A stretch of DNA of 64,000 nucleotides from JBHHYU01 sp046757725 (GCA_046757725.1 JBHHYU010000007.1:3678-67677); one strand, 5' to 3'. Counted from the stretch's first letter, positions 42,288 through 51,965 are shown. The notes: generated from the letters alone by a model not told the origin. Program-made: numbers and translations.

Positions 42288-43250
42288 TCACCTCACTAGC
42301 CCTGTCTGTATCGAGACAGATTTCTCATACCAGTCAATGGTTTTTTGTAACCCGGTACGGAGATCGATTTTAGCAACGAACCCAAACTCCCGTTTGGCTT
42401 TTGCAATGTCTAGCCACCGCCTCGGCTGCCCGTCGGGTTTGGTCATGTCCCATTCGATCTGCCCTTTGAACTCAGTAAGTTCAGCAATAAGTTCAACCAG
42501 ATTGCGGATAGATATCTCTCTTCCCGAACCCAAATTGACCGGCTCCGGATTTTCATACTTTTCGGCAGCTAGCAAGATACCCTCCGCTGCGTCCTCCACG
42601 TATAAAAATTCTCTCGAAACTTCTCCGGTGCCCCAACAAGTTATCTTGTCTTGACCTCGGCGGCGAGCCTCCGTGCATTTTTGGATTATTGCCGGTATCA
42701 CGTGCGAGGTCTCCAAGTCTGCATTGTCACCAGGGCCGTAGAGGTTTACTGGCAGAAGGTAAATAGCATTGAAACCATACTCTTGGCGGTAGGCCTGTCC
42801 CTGCACAAGTAGCATTCTCTTGGCCAGCCCATAGGGCGCATTGGTCTCTTCAGGATATCCGTTCCAGAGGTCTTCTTCTCTAAACGGAACCGGTGTGTAC
42901 TTGGGATAAGCGCAAATGGTACCAACAGTAACAAACTTTCCGACGTGATACTTCCGAGCAAATTCTATAAGTTGAATTCCCATGATGGCATTCTCATAAA
43001 AAAACTTCCCCGGATGCCTACGATTAGCGCCGATGCCACCCACGACCGCTGCGAGATGGATGACTATATCCGGGCGTTGTTCCTCATAGAGCCTTATAGC
43101 GGCCTCCTTTTCCCGCAGGTCGTATTCTCTGCTCCGAGGGGCAAAGACCTGCCGGCACTCCCGCTGCCGAAGCTTTTCAACTACATAAGAACCGAGAAAA
43201 CCAGCCCCACCCGTTACCACGACTCGCCTGCTTTGCCAGAATTTCACCAT
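42288..43250 (-). CDS. fcl: GDP-L-fucose synthase-like epimerase/reductase
   Basis: Short-chain dehydrogenase-type enzyme of 320 residues, starting at the ATG at 43250 that follows GCGGGA. The nucleotide loop is VVVTGGAGFLGSYVVEKL. The catalytic triad region shows VTVGTICAYP and YGLAKRMLLVQG (YxxxK). With Gmd, encoded 10 bp upstream, it would turn GDP-mannose into GDP-L-fucose. A related GDP-6-deoxyhexose product is the alternative. Confidence 0.87.
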   Translation of the reverse strand: MVKFWQSRRVVVTGGAGFLGSYVVEKLRQRECRQVFAPRSREYDLREKEAAIRLYEEQRPDIVIHLAAVVGGIGANRRHPGKFFYENAIMGIQLIEFARKYHVGKFVTVGTICAYPKYTPVPFREEDLWNGYPEETNAPYGLAKRMLLVQGQAYRQEYGFNAIYLLPVNLYGPGDNADLETSHVIPAIIQKCTEARRRGQDKITCWGTGEVSREFLYVEDAAEGILLAAEKYENPEPVNLGSGREISIRNLVELIAELTEFKGQIEWDMTKPDGQPRRWLDIAKAKREFGFVAKIDLRTGLQKTIDWYEKSVSIQTGLVR

Positions 43251-43260
43251 GGTTTCCCGC

Positions 43261-44349
43261 TTATTCCGGAGGTCGCCCTTCCTGGCGCAATACCTGCGTG
43301 ATTGTATTCTCCCAGTGATGCCAATCATCAAACTTGTCTTTTAGAATTTTTTTTCCTTCACCAGGTGAATTTAGCCCGACGGCTTCCAGGTCCGCGTCCA
43401 GCATGATCCGCACGATCTCCTGGAAGCTCACCCTGGGTTTCCAATGTAGCTTGGCCCGTGCCTTCGTGGTATCTGCTACCAGATGCTGTACCTCCAGGGG
43501 GCGGAAGTAGCGCTGATCAACCTCAACGTATTTCTCCCACTCCAAGTTTGCGTATGAGAATGCCTCTGCCACAAACTCCTCCACGGAATGGGCCTGACCG
43601 GTCCCGATCACATAGTCGTCGGGAACATCCTGCTGCAGGATAAGCCACATAGCTTTAACGTACTCCGGTGCATAACCCCAGTCCCGAAGGGCTTTGAGAT
43701 TCCCCAGGTATAACTTCTTGGTCTTACCTGCCAGAATACCGGCGATGCCACGAGTGATCTTGCGGGTCACAAAAGTCTCACCGCGTCTCGGCCCTTCGTG
43801 GTTGAACAGGATACCGTTACAGGCAAAGATCTGGTGTCCTTCCCGGTAAACGCGGCTTATCCAGTAGGCATAAACTTTTGCCGCGGCGTACGGGCTGCGA
43901 GGACTGAACGGGGTGGTTTCACTCTGGGGCGGAGGGGAACACCCAAACATCTCAGAGCTGGACGCTTGATAGAAACGGGACTTGACCCCGCTACGTCGAA
44001 GAGCCTCTAGAAGCCGCGACGTGCTCAATCCTGTGACGTCCCCCGTGTATTCCGGAATCTCGAAGCTGACCTTTACCTGACTTTGAGCACCCAAGTGGTA
44101 GATCTCATCCGGTTGAAGATTGTAAATCAAGCTTGCGAACTGCTCGGCGCTGCAAAGGTCACCATAATGCAGAAAGAGTTTTGCGTCAGGATCATGAGGA
44201 TCCTGGTAGATGTGATCGATGCGACGGGTATTGAATGTCGATGCGCGCCGAATAATTCCATGAACCTCATACCCCTTAGCCAGTAGCAGTTCCGCAAGGT
44301 ACGAACCGTCCTGCCCCGTGATTCCCGTAATAAGCGCCGTCTTGGACAT
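43261..44349 (-). CDS. gmd: GDP-mannose 4,6-dehydratase
   Basis: Converts GDP-mannose to GDP-4-keto-6-deoxymannose; 362 residues. The N-terminus ALITGITGQDGSYLAELLL is diagnostic. The substrate and catalytic motifs include HGIIRRASTFNTRRIDH, QASSSEMFG, and YAAAKVYAYW with the YxxxK pair. NHEGPRRGETFVTRK is the usual tetramer/NADP segment. The gene immediately precedes fcl, the standard GDP-fucose pair. Confidence 0.96.
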   Translation of the reverse strand: MSKTALITGITGQDGSYLAELLLAKGYEVHGIIRRASTFNTRRIDHIYQDPHDPDAKLFLHYGDLCSAEQFASLIYNLQPDEIYHLGAQSQVKVSFEIPEYTGDVTGLSTSRLLEALRRSGVKSRFYQASSSEMFGCSPPPQSETTPFSPRSPYAAAKVYAYWISRVYREGHQIFACNGILFNHEGPRRGETFVTRKITRGIAGILAGKTKKLYLGNLKALRDWGYAPEYVKAMWLILQQDVPDDYVIGTGQAHSVEEFVAEAFSYANLEWEKYVEVDQRYFRPLEVQHLVADTTKARAKLHWKPRVSFQEIVRIMLDADLEAVGLNSPGEGKKILKDKFDDWHHWENTITQVLRQEGRPPE

Positions 44350-44364
44350 AAGGGGCTCCTTCCG

Positions 44365-45195
44365 TCAGTCAAATTTCGTCAGTCCTAGCTCTTCGAAAAG
44401 GACATTCACCAGGAAACCGGAACCTTGTACCAAATATCGCTTCCAGAGCCGGCGAGGCTCCTGCGCAAGGCGGAAGCTCCATTCCAAGGCATGATCACGC
44501 ATCCAAGCTGGCGCTTGACCCTTGACACCGGCAATCAGGTCAAATGCCTGTCCCACACCTGCCATCACTGGAATCCGAAGTGAATCGCGGTGCTCGTATA
44601 GCCAGTATTCCTGTTTCGGGCAGCCCAAGCCCACCCAAAGCACGTCAGGCGCGGCTTGATTAAGGATCTCCGTGAACTTACGATCCTCCTGAATTGTCAA
44701 AGGCCGGAACGGGGGAGCATACGTCCCCGCTATCTTTAGCTTTGGCCAGCGTGTACGTATGGCCATTACCAAGGCTGCCAGCGTCTTCTCCGTGCTACCG
44801 TAAAAGTAGTGGCGATAGGGTTTCACAGCAGAATGGAGCAGGAAAGCACTCATTAACCCGGGGCCATACGCCCGTTCCTTTAGAGGAAAACCTCTGCGCC
44901 TTCCCATAAGGACAAGGGGCATACCATCCGGCATAACAACATCAGCCGCATTGACCGCTTGCTTCAGGATTGGATCTCTCCGACATTCCATAACGACATG
45001 CGTGTTCGCTGCCACTATAAAATGGCCATAAGTTCCTTCTTGAATCCAGGAGTCCATCTGGGTCACAACCTCTGGAATCTGAACAGCTCTCACCTGGACG
45101 CCCAGAACTTTGAAACCTGGCCAACCGTGCTTATCTCCAGCGCTCATGTTTTCTTGACTTCGTTTCGGAACAGGTTTCTCACCTAAGTCCATCAT
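44365..45195 (-). CDS. WecG/TagA/CpsF-family glycosyltransferase (GT26)
   Basis: A 276-residue glycosyltransferase that adds a sugar (typically ManNAc or ManNAcA) to a lipid-linked first sugar. Family features are IVAANTHVVMECRRDP, ADVVMPDGMPLVLMGR, FYGSTEKTL, and LWVGLGCPKQEYWLYEH. It most likely adds the second sugar of the repeat unit at the inner membrane. It lies 15 bp upstream of gmd. The following 189-bp gap (45196-45384) towards the GT4 gene holds nothing recognised. Confidence 0.9.
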   Translation of the reverse strand: MMDLGEKPVPKRSQENMSAGDKHGWPGFKVLGVQVRAVQIPEVVTQMDSWIQEGTYGHFIVAANTHVVMECRRDPILKQAVNAADVVMPDGMPLVLMGRRRGFPLKERAYGPGLMSAFLLHSAVKPYRHYFYGSTEKTLAALVMAIRTRWPKLKIAGTYAPPFRPLTIQEDRKFTEILNQAAPDVLWVGLGCPKQEYWLYEHRDSLRIPVMAGVGQAFDLIAGVKGQAPAWMRDHALEWSFRLAQEPRRLWKRYLVQGSGFLVNVLFEELGLTKFD

Positions 45196-45384
45196 TTTGT
45201 CGGATGAAAGTTTCCTTCCTCAGATCAACACTTGGGAGTCGCTTCCGTCATCTCTTCCATAAAGCAACTAGACTGTTACGCACAATTGCAGAACCAAACG
45301 GCCGGGGCGCATCGTTTTGAAAAACAGCCGTATTTTTTCCTCTCGGAGCTTCCGATGTACAGGGTTAAAGGCAATGCTTCAACT

Positions 45385-46563
45385 TCATCGTCGCTTCCTT
45401 ACTTCGATAACCCTGCGGTAAATCTGCATGAGGATTTCATAGTTCCGTTTTGCGGTGTACTTCACTTCATATTCGACTCGTCCCTCGCATCCCATCTTCT
45501 CAGTTTGCTCCGAATTTGTCCAAGCCCAGTCTACCTTCGCGGCCAAATCTTCCGCGTCACCAGGTGTAAAATGCAATCCCATTCGTTGATCTTCCACGAT
45601 CTCTGCCATCCCGCCCAGCCGCGAGACGATTACGGGCACCCCACAGGCAAAGGCTTCGACAAGTGTAACCGGGAAAGCTTCGTACCACTCCGACGGAAAC
45701 ACGAGAAACCGAGCCGCCTTCATCAGGGCAAGGACTTCCTCATGTGCACGTTGCCCCAGGTTCTCCACCTGCTCCAGCTTTGGGTCCCGTAAGTATACCT
45801 CGACCTTATTTTGGAGAGGCCCATTGCCGACGATTTTAAGTGGTATCCCCTTCAGAACTCGCCAGGCCTTGAGGAGAGTTTCTACACCTTTTTCAGACGT
45901 AAGCCGTCCGACGAAGAGGGCGAAGTGTCCCTGAGCTTGACGCATACCAGGATCCGGGTGAACAAAATTCGGTTTGACGACGAGTTTCTCGGCCGGAAAA
46001 CCTCCTTCGACGTGCTTTTTCCGGATAAACTCTGTAGGCGCAATGTAGATATCAACACACCGCAGCCAGGTTTTGAGGAATCGGTGCAAGGCAAGCATGA
46101 CGGCTACGACTGACGTCTGCGTTCGAGAGTTGTGATAGCAGGCATGGAGGATACCCGGCCATGGTGGTGTCTTACCCAGGCAGTCTTCACAGAGTTGTCC
46201 CTCCCGGAAGAAAGTCGCTACAGGGCAGAGTAGACGATAGTTCTGCACCGTCTGTACGACGGGGACCCCTGCATCACGGCAGGCATAATAGGCCGATGGG
46301 GAAATGAGTAAAAAGGTATTGTGAAAGTGTACGACATTATAGTGAGCCTTCCACAACATTTTTAACAGTTGATTAGACGATCGCCTTGACCAGATACTGC
46401 GGGCGGCCGCAGTGACCGGGTTCATTTCGTTGATCCGTTGATTGTCTTCAATATATTGTGCCACCTCATGACCGTTTTCCCGTAGGAGGGCACTTTCGAC
46501 AGCAAAGGTCGCATCCTCACCGCCGGCTTGCCGGTAGTAGTTATGGACGAGACCAATCCTCAT
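45385..46563 (-). CDS. family 4 glycosyltransferase
   Basis: A 392-residue GT-B retaining glycosyltransferase. The N-terminal domain begins RIGLVHNYYRQAGGEDATF. The C-terminal donor-binding domain has FVGRLTSEKGVETLLKAW (about 217-234), VFPSEWYEAFPVTLVEAFACG with the Glu-x7-Glu motif, and GVPVIVSRLGGMAEIV. Its ATG overlaps the stop of the upstream methyltransferase (ATGA). A basic tail (RVIEVRKRR) may favour membrane association. The sugar is unknown. Confidence 0.93.
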   Translation of the reverse strand: MRIGLVHNYYRQAGGEDATFAVESALLRENGHEVAQYIEDNQRINEMNPVTAAARSIWSRRSSNQLLKMLWKAHYNVVHFHNTFLLISPSAYYACRDAGVPVVQTVQNYRLLCPVATFFREGQLCEDCLGKTPPWPGILHACYHNSRTQTSVVAVMLALHRFLKTWLRCVDIYIAPTEFIRKKHVEGGFPAEKLVVKPNFVHPDPGMRQAQGHFALFVGRLTSEKGVETLLKAWRVLKGIPLKIVGNGPLQNKVEVYLRDPKLEQVENLGQRAHEEVLALMKAARFLVFPSEWYEAFPVTLVEAFACGVPVIVSRLGGMAEIVEDQRMGLHFTPGDAEDLAAKVDWAWTNSEQTEKMGCEGRVEYEVKYTAKRNYEILMQIYRRVIEVRKRR

Positions 46564-47198
46564 CTGCCCTCTTTTTGGAAAATAAAAAGCATGGTATTAC
46601 ACCTCAGGCGCTTTGGTATAATCCACCGGAGCCTGTAAATCAGTTTAACGAAGCATCTATAGCGGCGTGAAGTATCGTCGGGGCGATAATCCTCTACGAG
46701 TTCCCAATGAGTCGCCTGAAACCCATAGCGCCCGGCCAATTCCTTAAGCGTCTGCGGACAGAACCAACAGGTATGTTCAGGGTTCTGACAAGTCTTAGGA
46801 AATTTTAAGAAGGCATACAACGTGAAAAGGAAAGAAAAAGGATACGGGGTTGTGAGAACCAGCCTTCCGCGATCCACAAGGTGGTCCCCGCAAACCCTGA
46901 AGAAACACCCGGGGTTTGAAAGATGCTCTATGATTTCACCTGCAACAATCGTGTCAAACTTCCGCTGGAGGGCGAAGGTCTCGGCACTTGTTACATAAAT
47001 GTTTTCGAAACCCCGAGCTTTCAGTGCTGCGACATTTTCTTTGTTCACATCAATCCCAACGACATTTGGGAAATGCTTACACAATTGACCGTGAACCCAA
47101 TAAGGCGATCCAGGTTCGGGCACGTGATCCGCGCATCCCACATCAAGGATCCAAGAACCTTTTACAAAGGGAAGGAGTTGGTCCGCTCTTGTCGGCAT
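46560..47198 (-). CDS. class I SAM-dependent methyltransferase
   Basis: A 212-residue Methyltransf_11-type protein. Motif I is WILDVGCADHV (about 16-26), motif II is VVGIDVNKENV and the Asp/Glu motif is FDTIVAGEIIEHL. A C-terminal basic, hydrophobic segment is typical of glycan methyltransferases in such clusters. It probably methylates a sugar or caps a chain. The start may be a little upstream: GGAGG lies 23 nt before this ATG. It is coupled to the GT4 gene. Confidence 0.82.
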   Translation of the reverse strand: MPTRADQLLPFVKGSWILDVGCADHVPEPGSPYWVHGQLCKHFPNVVGIDVNKENVAALKARGFENIYVTSAETFALQRKFDTIVAGEIIEHLSNPGCFFRVCGDHLVDRGRLVLTTPYPFSFLFTLYAFLKFPKTCQNPEHTCWFCPQTLKELAGRYGFQATHWELVEDYRPDDTSRRYRCFVKLIYRLRWIIPKRLRCNTMLFIFQKEGR

Positions 47199-47331
47199 GT
47201 CGGGATTTTTCTTTATGGATGCCTCCAGGTCTGTCTCCGGCGGGAATGAGCAGAAGTTAGGTGTAGCCTCCTAGGGCCACGCATCGCCACCTTAATCGTT
47301 CCAGCAAAGAAATGGTAAGAGAACACTAGCT

Positions 47332-48147
47332 TCAAAGCAACACGCTTACCCCAAAAACGCTCTCTTTTTTTTCCTCTTGTACCGTTGTCCAAAACGCGGG
47401 TTTAACCCTTGTCGCCCAGTCATGGAAAGCGTGGTTCCCGTCTATATCATCTGCTATCACGATACAACGTTGAGTCAGATAGGGCGCCACCATCTGAAGC
47501 TCCCATAGGATATTGCTGTAAGTATGCAAGCTGTCATGGACAAAGATATTCACCAGCCCTAGTTGTGGCAACAGCGAAGGCAACACACGCTTGCTCACAC
47601 CTCGATGAAGTCGCCATCGGCGTTTTGCGCGGTCCGGGATCAAAATCCCCACAAACTGATCTGCGTCACAGCCCAAAGGTGGAAGATCCACGCTGTGCAG
47701 CACTCCTTCGTCATTGAGTTCCAGAGCCTTTAAAATAAAAGCTGACGTTACCCCATAGGCCACACCAGTTTCTAACACTACCCGAGGTCTAAACATTCTG
47801 CAGGCTAGATAGCACATACGTGCTAGCGTAAAATCTGCATTGTGGGAAAGAGAAAAAGGAGCCCTTGCAGCAATCTCTCTTGCTTTTCTCCCAACTTCTG
47901 CGGCAATCTCATTACAGGCAACGTCATCCTCGTAGGAACTCGCCGCCACACCGAGTAAACCTCCAATTTCCAAGGCTGCCTCATGCAATGTCTTAGAGTC
48001 GTATGAAGGTTGCCTAACCCAGAACTTCTCTAACCGAACATCCAGGATGGTACGCACACGATCATAAAATTCCAACGGATACTTCGGAAGAAGCGACAGG
48101 AGCAGGCTAGTCTTGTGTAGTGTTTTATTCACATCTGTCAGACTCAT
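47332..48147 (-). CDS. class I SAM-dependent methyltransferase (Methyltransf_24-like)
   Basis: A 271-residue protein with RVVLETGVAYGVTSAFIL (about 142-159) as the SAM-binding loop, VLHSVDLPPLG, and a DSLHTYSNILWEL segment characteristic of this group. The ending EKKESVFGVSVLL is normal for the family. Its target is unknown; O-methylation of the surface glycan fits the context. It lies 133 bp from the next gene downstream. Confidence 0.8.
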   Translation of the reverse strand: MSLTDVNKTLHKTSLLLSLLPKYPLEFYDRVRTILDVRLEKFWVRQPSYDSKTLHEAALEIGGLLGVAASSYEDDVACNEIAAEVGRKAREIAARAPFSLSHNADFTLARMCYLACRMFRPRVVLETGVAYGVTSAFILKALELNDEGVLHSVDLPPLGCDADQFVGILIPDRAKRRWRLHRGVSKRVLPSLLPQLGLVNIFVHDSLHTYSNILWELQMVAPYLTQRCIVIADDIDGNHAFHDWATRVKPAFWTTVQEEKKESVFGVSVLL

Positions 48148-48263
48148 CCAAGTTCAATCCTCTATCGTCGGCACACAAGTTGGCTGAAATGGCCGGGGAA
48201 TAGGATAGAGGGAAAAGGGTCTTATCGTTCCCTGCGCTGCCATTTTCCCGTACTACACCCGAT

Positions 48264-49076
48264 TCATTTTGCGTTGCCCGTTGGATATCCCAACCGAGTG
48301 AGTACCTCCCCTGCGCAGCTCTCAATGAGCTGTTCTTGCTGGCTGCTTAATTTTCCAACCCAGTCTCCCACTATGCCCTTATCCACGAACCTCCCATTTT
48401 CTCGGATACTTCTGAAAACGGTGTCCAACGCATTTTGTTCCTTAGCACGCATGCGATCTATAGAGTTATTTCGAATCGCCTCCCGCATTGTGCTCCTGCT
48501 TACCTGGACATGAAGAAAGTCAAGAATTCCGTCAAGTATGTCTTCTGTCTTCCGCCGTAGTTCCTCATACTTCACAACAAAAAAATGCCGATCATTGCCA
48601 CGGGCAACTTTCAGCCAAGAGTCCACGTGATTCACCCAGGTACCATACCCATTCGCTTTCCCCTTCAGAAACTGTAATAGAAATGCGTCCATCTCTTTGC
48701 CGTAGAGTTGTAGTGACCTATAGTAAGTGTATTCGGAGAGCATCACGTCTCTGGGGTCACGCACTAAATAAACGGCCCTCTGATACTCTTTACGGTACGG
48801 CTCATGGCTCTTGATAAGGCGGCCTCCCCGAGGCAGAATCCTTACAGCACGATGGTGGTTTCCCACCTCCGGAATAACTTGATCTATGGTTTGAAACTCG
48901 GAAGATTGGGTGGTAAGAATCTCAGCAAGTAGGAACCGAAGCCAGGTGTTTCCTGATCTCGGATAAGAGGCAATGAGGACATCATCAGGTCGAAGACCCC
49001 TGTGACGAAGCCATATGAAAGGGGCCCGCACCCTGGTTTTTGAGAGACGGTGACGCAAATACCTGACGGATACCAT
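48264..49076 (-). CDS. sulfotransferase (sulfotransferase_1-like)
   Basis: A 270-residue PAPS-dependent sulfotransferase. The 5'-phosphosulfate loop is IASYPRSGNTWLRFLLAE (about 35-52), and the 3'-phosphate region is VYLVRDPRDVMLSEYTYYRS. The later FFVVKYEEL and the C-terminal loop complete the fold. I use the ATG at 49076; a TTG 12 bp upstream is possible. With a second sulfotransferase next door, it suggests that the exported polysaccharide is sulfated. Confidence 0.88.
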   Translation of the reverse strand: MVSVRYLRHRLSKTRVRAPFIWLRHRGLRPDDVLIASYPRSGNTWLRFLLAEILTTQSSEFQTIDQVIPEVGNHHRAVRILPRGGRLIKSHEPYRKEYQRAVYLVRDPRDVMLSEYTYYRSLQLYGKEMDAFLLQFLKGKANGYGTWVNHVDSWLKVARGNDRHFFVVKYEELRRKTEDILDGILDFLHVQVSRSTMREAIRNNSIDRMRAKEQNALDTVFRSIRENGRFVDKGIVGDWVGKLSSQQEQLIESCAGEVLTRLGYPTGNAK

Positions 49077-49161
49077 CAAACTACCCAACCATAATTTCCC
49101 CTCAATGAAGGTCTCACATCCCTTGTAGTTGTTGTCTCATTCCGGCGGAATCACCGCATGG

Positions 49162-50103
49162 CTAGATGTAGCCGTATCTCAAGAGTAAAAACGAGGTTAA
49201 TGCGGTTACGAGAATTCTGTCCTTTTTTTTCATGCCTACTTTCCACCTCTGATCCGGTACCAATTCCACAGCTCCACGCTGAAAACGATCTGGATTCCCC
49301 GAAACGGTATGATTACTTTTAAGTTCAACTGTATTGGGCGTCACAAATGGAAGACGGGATGCTTGCTCTTCCACTAGATCTAGGATGCGTCGAACGGCTG
49401 CATGGGGATCTTGAATAAAATCTTCATATCGTAGCCTCAGGTACCTCCCCCGAGAATGCTTCCAGAGCATCTCTGCAGCCACATTCTTAACGCTCCATCG
49501 GACAGCGCTTCCCAAAGGACTGTATTGCCGAAAGTAGGTAGGTCCTTGTGAATCTGGATACAGCATTTTTCTTCCCCCCCAGGAATATGCTGTCCCACGG
49601 GAATCTCTGATCAGATGAACAATATAGAGATCAATCGTCGGTATCATTCCTAGAAGGTAGCCATAGGAAGGAAACTTTGAAGAGTCGACAATGATTCTAC
49701 TGCCAGTTCTAGTTTGAACCGTTTGATAGAGACCTTCTAAAACGGCCAGAAATTCTCGCATACGAGACTTTATCAGGGACTTTCCTCCAAGCATTAACAT
49801 GAATGGAATATGGTGGGTGCGGGCGCCTCTTTCCCGTAAACGAACCATCTTGTATGGATCAACTTGCTCCGTTCCCGCAAAAAACTCACTAAAGATGTTT
49901 TTCCAAACCACGCACTCTTTCAGCCGACTTCCGCAGCCACAAAGCCTGTTTTCTATTATGCCCCGCTCCCAAATAAGACAAAGCTCTCCTGCGTGAAAGA
50001 AACCTTGGATCTGGCCCAGGATATCACCGAGCAGGGTACTCCCACTGCGCCCCCAGCCAGTGATGTACAAGACTCTTATGCTTGCACCTGCGATGGGTAA
50101 CAC
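49162..50103 (-). CDS. second sulfotransferase
   Basis: A 313-residue protein with a GTG start, 1 bp after the flippase gene. The PAPS loop is YITGWGRSGSTLLGDILG (about 14-31). VHLIRDSRGTAYSWGGRK (about 173-190) is the 3'-phosphate part and YLRLRYEDFIQDP the later conserved strand. It belongs to a different sulfotransferase branch from the neighbour at 48264-49076, so the two probably modify different positions or sugars. Two short cysteine clusters (CGCGSRLKEC) lie near residues 54-63. Confidence 0.86.
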   Translation of the reverse strand: MLPIAGASIRVLYITGWGRSGSTLLGDILGQIQGFFHAGELCLIWERGIIENRLCGCGSRLKECVVWKNIFSEFFAGTEQVDPYKMVRLRERGARTHHIPFMLMLGGKSLIKSRMREFLAVLEGLYQTVQTRTGSRIIVDSSKFPSYGYLLGMIPTIDLYIVHLIRDSRGTAYSWGGRKMLYPDSQGPTYFRQYSPLGSAVRWSVKNVAAEMLWKHSRGRYLRLRYEDFIQDPHAAVRRILDLVEEQASRLPFVTPNTVELKSNHTVSGNPDRFQRGAVELVPDQRWKVGMKKKDRILVTALTSFLLLRYGYI

Positions 50104-50104
50104 G

Positions 50105-51652
50105 CTATTTCAAGCGTCCTCGTAGCAGCCGCAAAAATTGAAGATCTTCATTGTCGAGACCTAAAACAATCAAGGTGCTTCCAAAAATGATATAGGACAT
50201 AAGGCACACCAAGAACAAATGATAGGGATTTTGAGGAATCATTAAAAGAATCCTGACAAGCAATAGCACTCCTATGATTAATCCTCCTGCGAGAAACCCT
50301 TTAAAATATCTTATATCATACGGCCAGATTCCCAATGAACGTTTTACCTGGAACAAAGCTAAAAAGAAGAGGCCTCCGACAGCGCACGTGGTTCCTAAAG
50401 CAGCACCCACGACTCCAAGCGTGGGAATAAGGACCCAGTTCAATAGAATATCAGTGACCACCATGGAGCTAGAAATCAAAAGCCATCGAACTTGGTGTCC
50501 CGTCATAAGCAGCAAGAGACCCACCGCCCCAGTTCCTGCATTGATCAGCTGTCCTACCGACAGAACGAGCAGAGGTAACCCGCCGCTTTTGTATTCGCTA
50601 CCAAACAGTAGGATCATTACTTCTTCCGAAAAAAAACAAATCATTAAAAATAACGGCAGGCTCATATAGAGCGCCCATTTGGTGCTTACCCTAAACAATT
50701 CCTGTAGTCGATCCATTTCCGTTTTTTGATAGAGGTCAGCAATCATAGGAGAAAAGATGGTGCCGAATCCGCTCAGGATAACCGCAAATAGGAGGGAAGA
50801 TTGTGAGGCTGCCTGGTAGACTCCAACCTCGACTCCCGGCAAAAAGTAACCGACCATTAAGACGTCGATTCGCGTAACCAAAACTACGAATATACTTGCG
50901 AAAGAGACAGGTAAGGAAAACCAAAACAGCTTGCTGACAGGAAAATCGAATGTAACCCGACGAGAAAATACTGCCGGGAATAGATGTCTTGTGTAGCACA
51001 GAGCCAGAATGAAAGCAATGCTAAACGAGGCTACCACTGCAACGACCGCACCCAACAACTTCCACCCTAAAAGGTAAAATGTGACAATCAGCAAGAGATT
51101 CGCGGTTGGCTGAATCAGCTCCTCGCTATAAACAGAATACTGCATCCGCTGCGAAACTCTGGTAGCCGCTGCTACGACTTTCAGTCCGGCAACGAGAGAA
51201 ACTGCCAGTCCAAACCAGCGTAATACAAAGGTCAATTCAGAATTTTGGAATACCTGTTCGGCCAACCAAGGGGCTGCAGCAACAAGGGCACCTCCAAACA
51301 ACAGCCCTGATAGAAGTGTCAACCCAACGGCTTGGAACAAAACACCTTTGAATCTCGAGGAGTCCGTATTCCAGCAGGGTGAACCATAACGAATGATTCC
51401 GTGATCCAACCCAAGGAGAGAGATCAATCCTACAATGCGAAGTATCGTCCATCCAATCGCATATAAGCCAAAGGCCTCGGGTGCCAGCAGGCGGGCAAGT
51501 ACAATCTGACCTAAAACATGTGTCGCACGACCTACAGTTCTACCCATTAGGGTAATCCCGCCGCCTGTTGCAAGTGTTACGACATCCCTATCTGCGCACG
51601 AAACGTCAATCTCCGGTTGTGTTGTGGAAGGTTTTTTACTCACTGCTTCCAA
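50105..51652 (-). CDS. wzx: Wzx-type polysaccharide flippase
   Basis: A 515-residue MATE/MOP-type transporter with about 14 hydrophobic helices. LATGGGITLMGRTVGRATHVLGQIVLARLLAPEAFGLYAIG at the N-terminus is typical of O-antigen/teichuronic-acid exporters, as are the C-terminal pairs of helices with VLSVGQLINAGTGAVG. It flips lipid-linked repeat units. It uses a TTG start (or a GTG three codons later) and is the first gene of the minus-strand polysaccharide run. Confidence 0.9.
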   Translation of the reverse strand: MEAVSKKPSTTQPEIDVSCADRDVVTLATGGGITLMGRTVGRATHVLGQIVLARLLAPEAFGLYAIGWTILRIVGLISLLGLDHGIIRYGSPCWNTDSSRFKGVLFQAVGLTLLSGLLFGGALVAAAPWLAEQVFQNSELTFVLRWFGLAVSLVAGLKVVAAATRVSQRMQYSVYSEELIQPTANLLLIVTFYLLGWKLLGAVVAVVASFSIAFILALCYTRHLFPAVFSRRVTFDFPVSKLFWFSLPVSFASIFVVLVTRIDVLMVGYFLPGVEVGVYQAASQSSLLFAVILSGFGTIFSPMIADLYQKTEMDRLQELFRVSTKWALYMSLPLFLMICFFSEEVMILLFGSEYKSGGLPLLVLSVGQLINAGTGAVGLLLLMTGHQVRWLLISSSMVVTDILLNWVLIPTLGVVGAALGTTCAVGGLFFLALFQVKRSLGIWPYDIRYFKGFLAGGLIIGVLLLVRILLMIPQNPYHLFLVCLMSYIIFGSTLIVLGLDNEDLQFLRLLRGRLK

Positions 51653-51817
51653 TGGTCTCGAATTTTACTGGTCTATCCGCGGATGCCGGCTCCTCAACCC
51701 ATTGCCTGTCAGTCGATAGAAGATCACAATAGTCCTCGCTCTACCGGGGCATTCCATAGATGGCATCGTGAGCTGGATTGAGAGCGGTACCAGGCTTGGG
51801 ATTAGTTGAAGTATTTC

Positions 51818-51846
51818 TTGCATGCTAGAACCACTGCTAGTATAAT
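51818..51846 (+). promoter_or_regulatory. sigma-70 promoter for the plus-strand glycosyltransferase
   Basis: TTGCAT (51818-51823), a 17-nt spacer and a perfect TATAAT (51841-51846) face the family 2 glycosyltransferase, leaving a leader of about 113 nt. AAGGA 10 nt before the GTG completes the signal. The surrounding 313-bp gap (51653-51965) is AT-rich and has no other gene. Confidence 0.65.
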
Positions 51847-51866
51847 AACCTGCTATTATTTAGTGG

Positions 51867-51894
51867 TTAATAATTCGGCACTCTTATAACGCAA
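51867..51894 (-). promoter_or_regulatory. candidate promoter of the polysaccharide run
   Basis: On the minus strand TTGCGT (51894-51889), a 16-nt spacer and TATTAA (51872-51867) point towards wzx. It lies just downstream of the plus-strand promoter, so the two would face away from each other with interleaved start regions and a leader of about 200 nt for wzx. Confidence 0.35.
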
Positions 51895-51965
51895 TTTTTC
51901 CCTCTTATCAAATTTTACTTAACCATTTGCCACTTGAGCTTTCTCCGTCGTAAGGACAGCTAACC

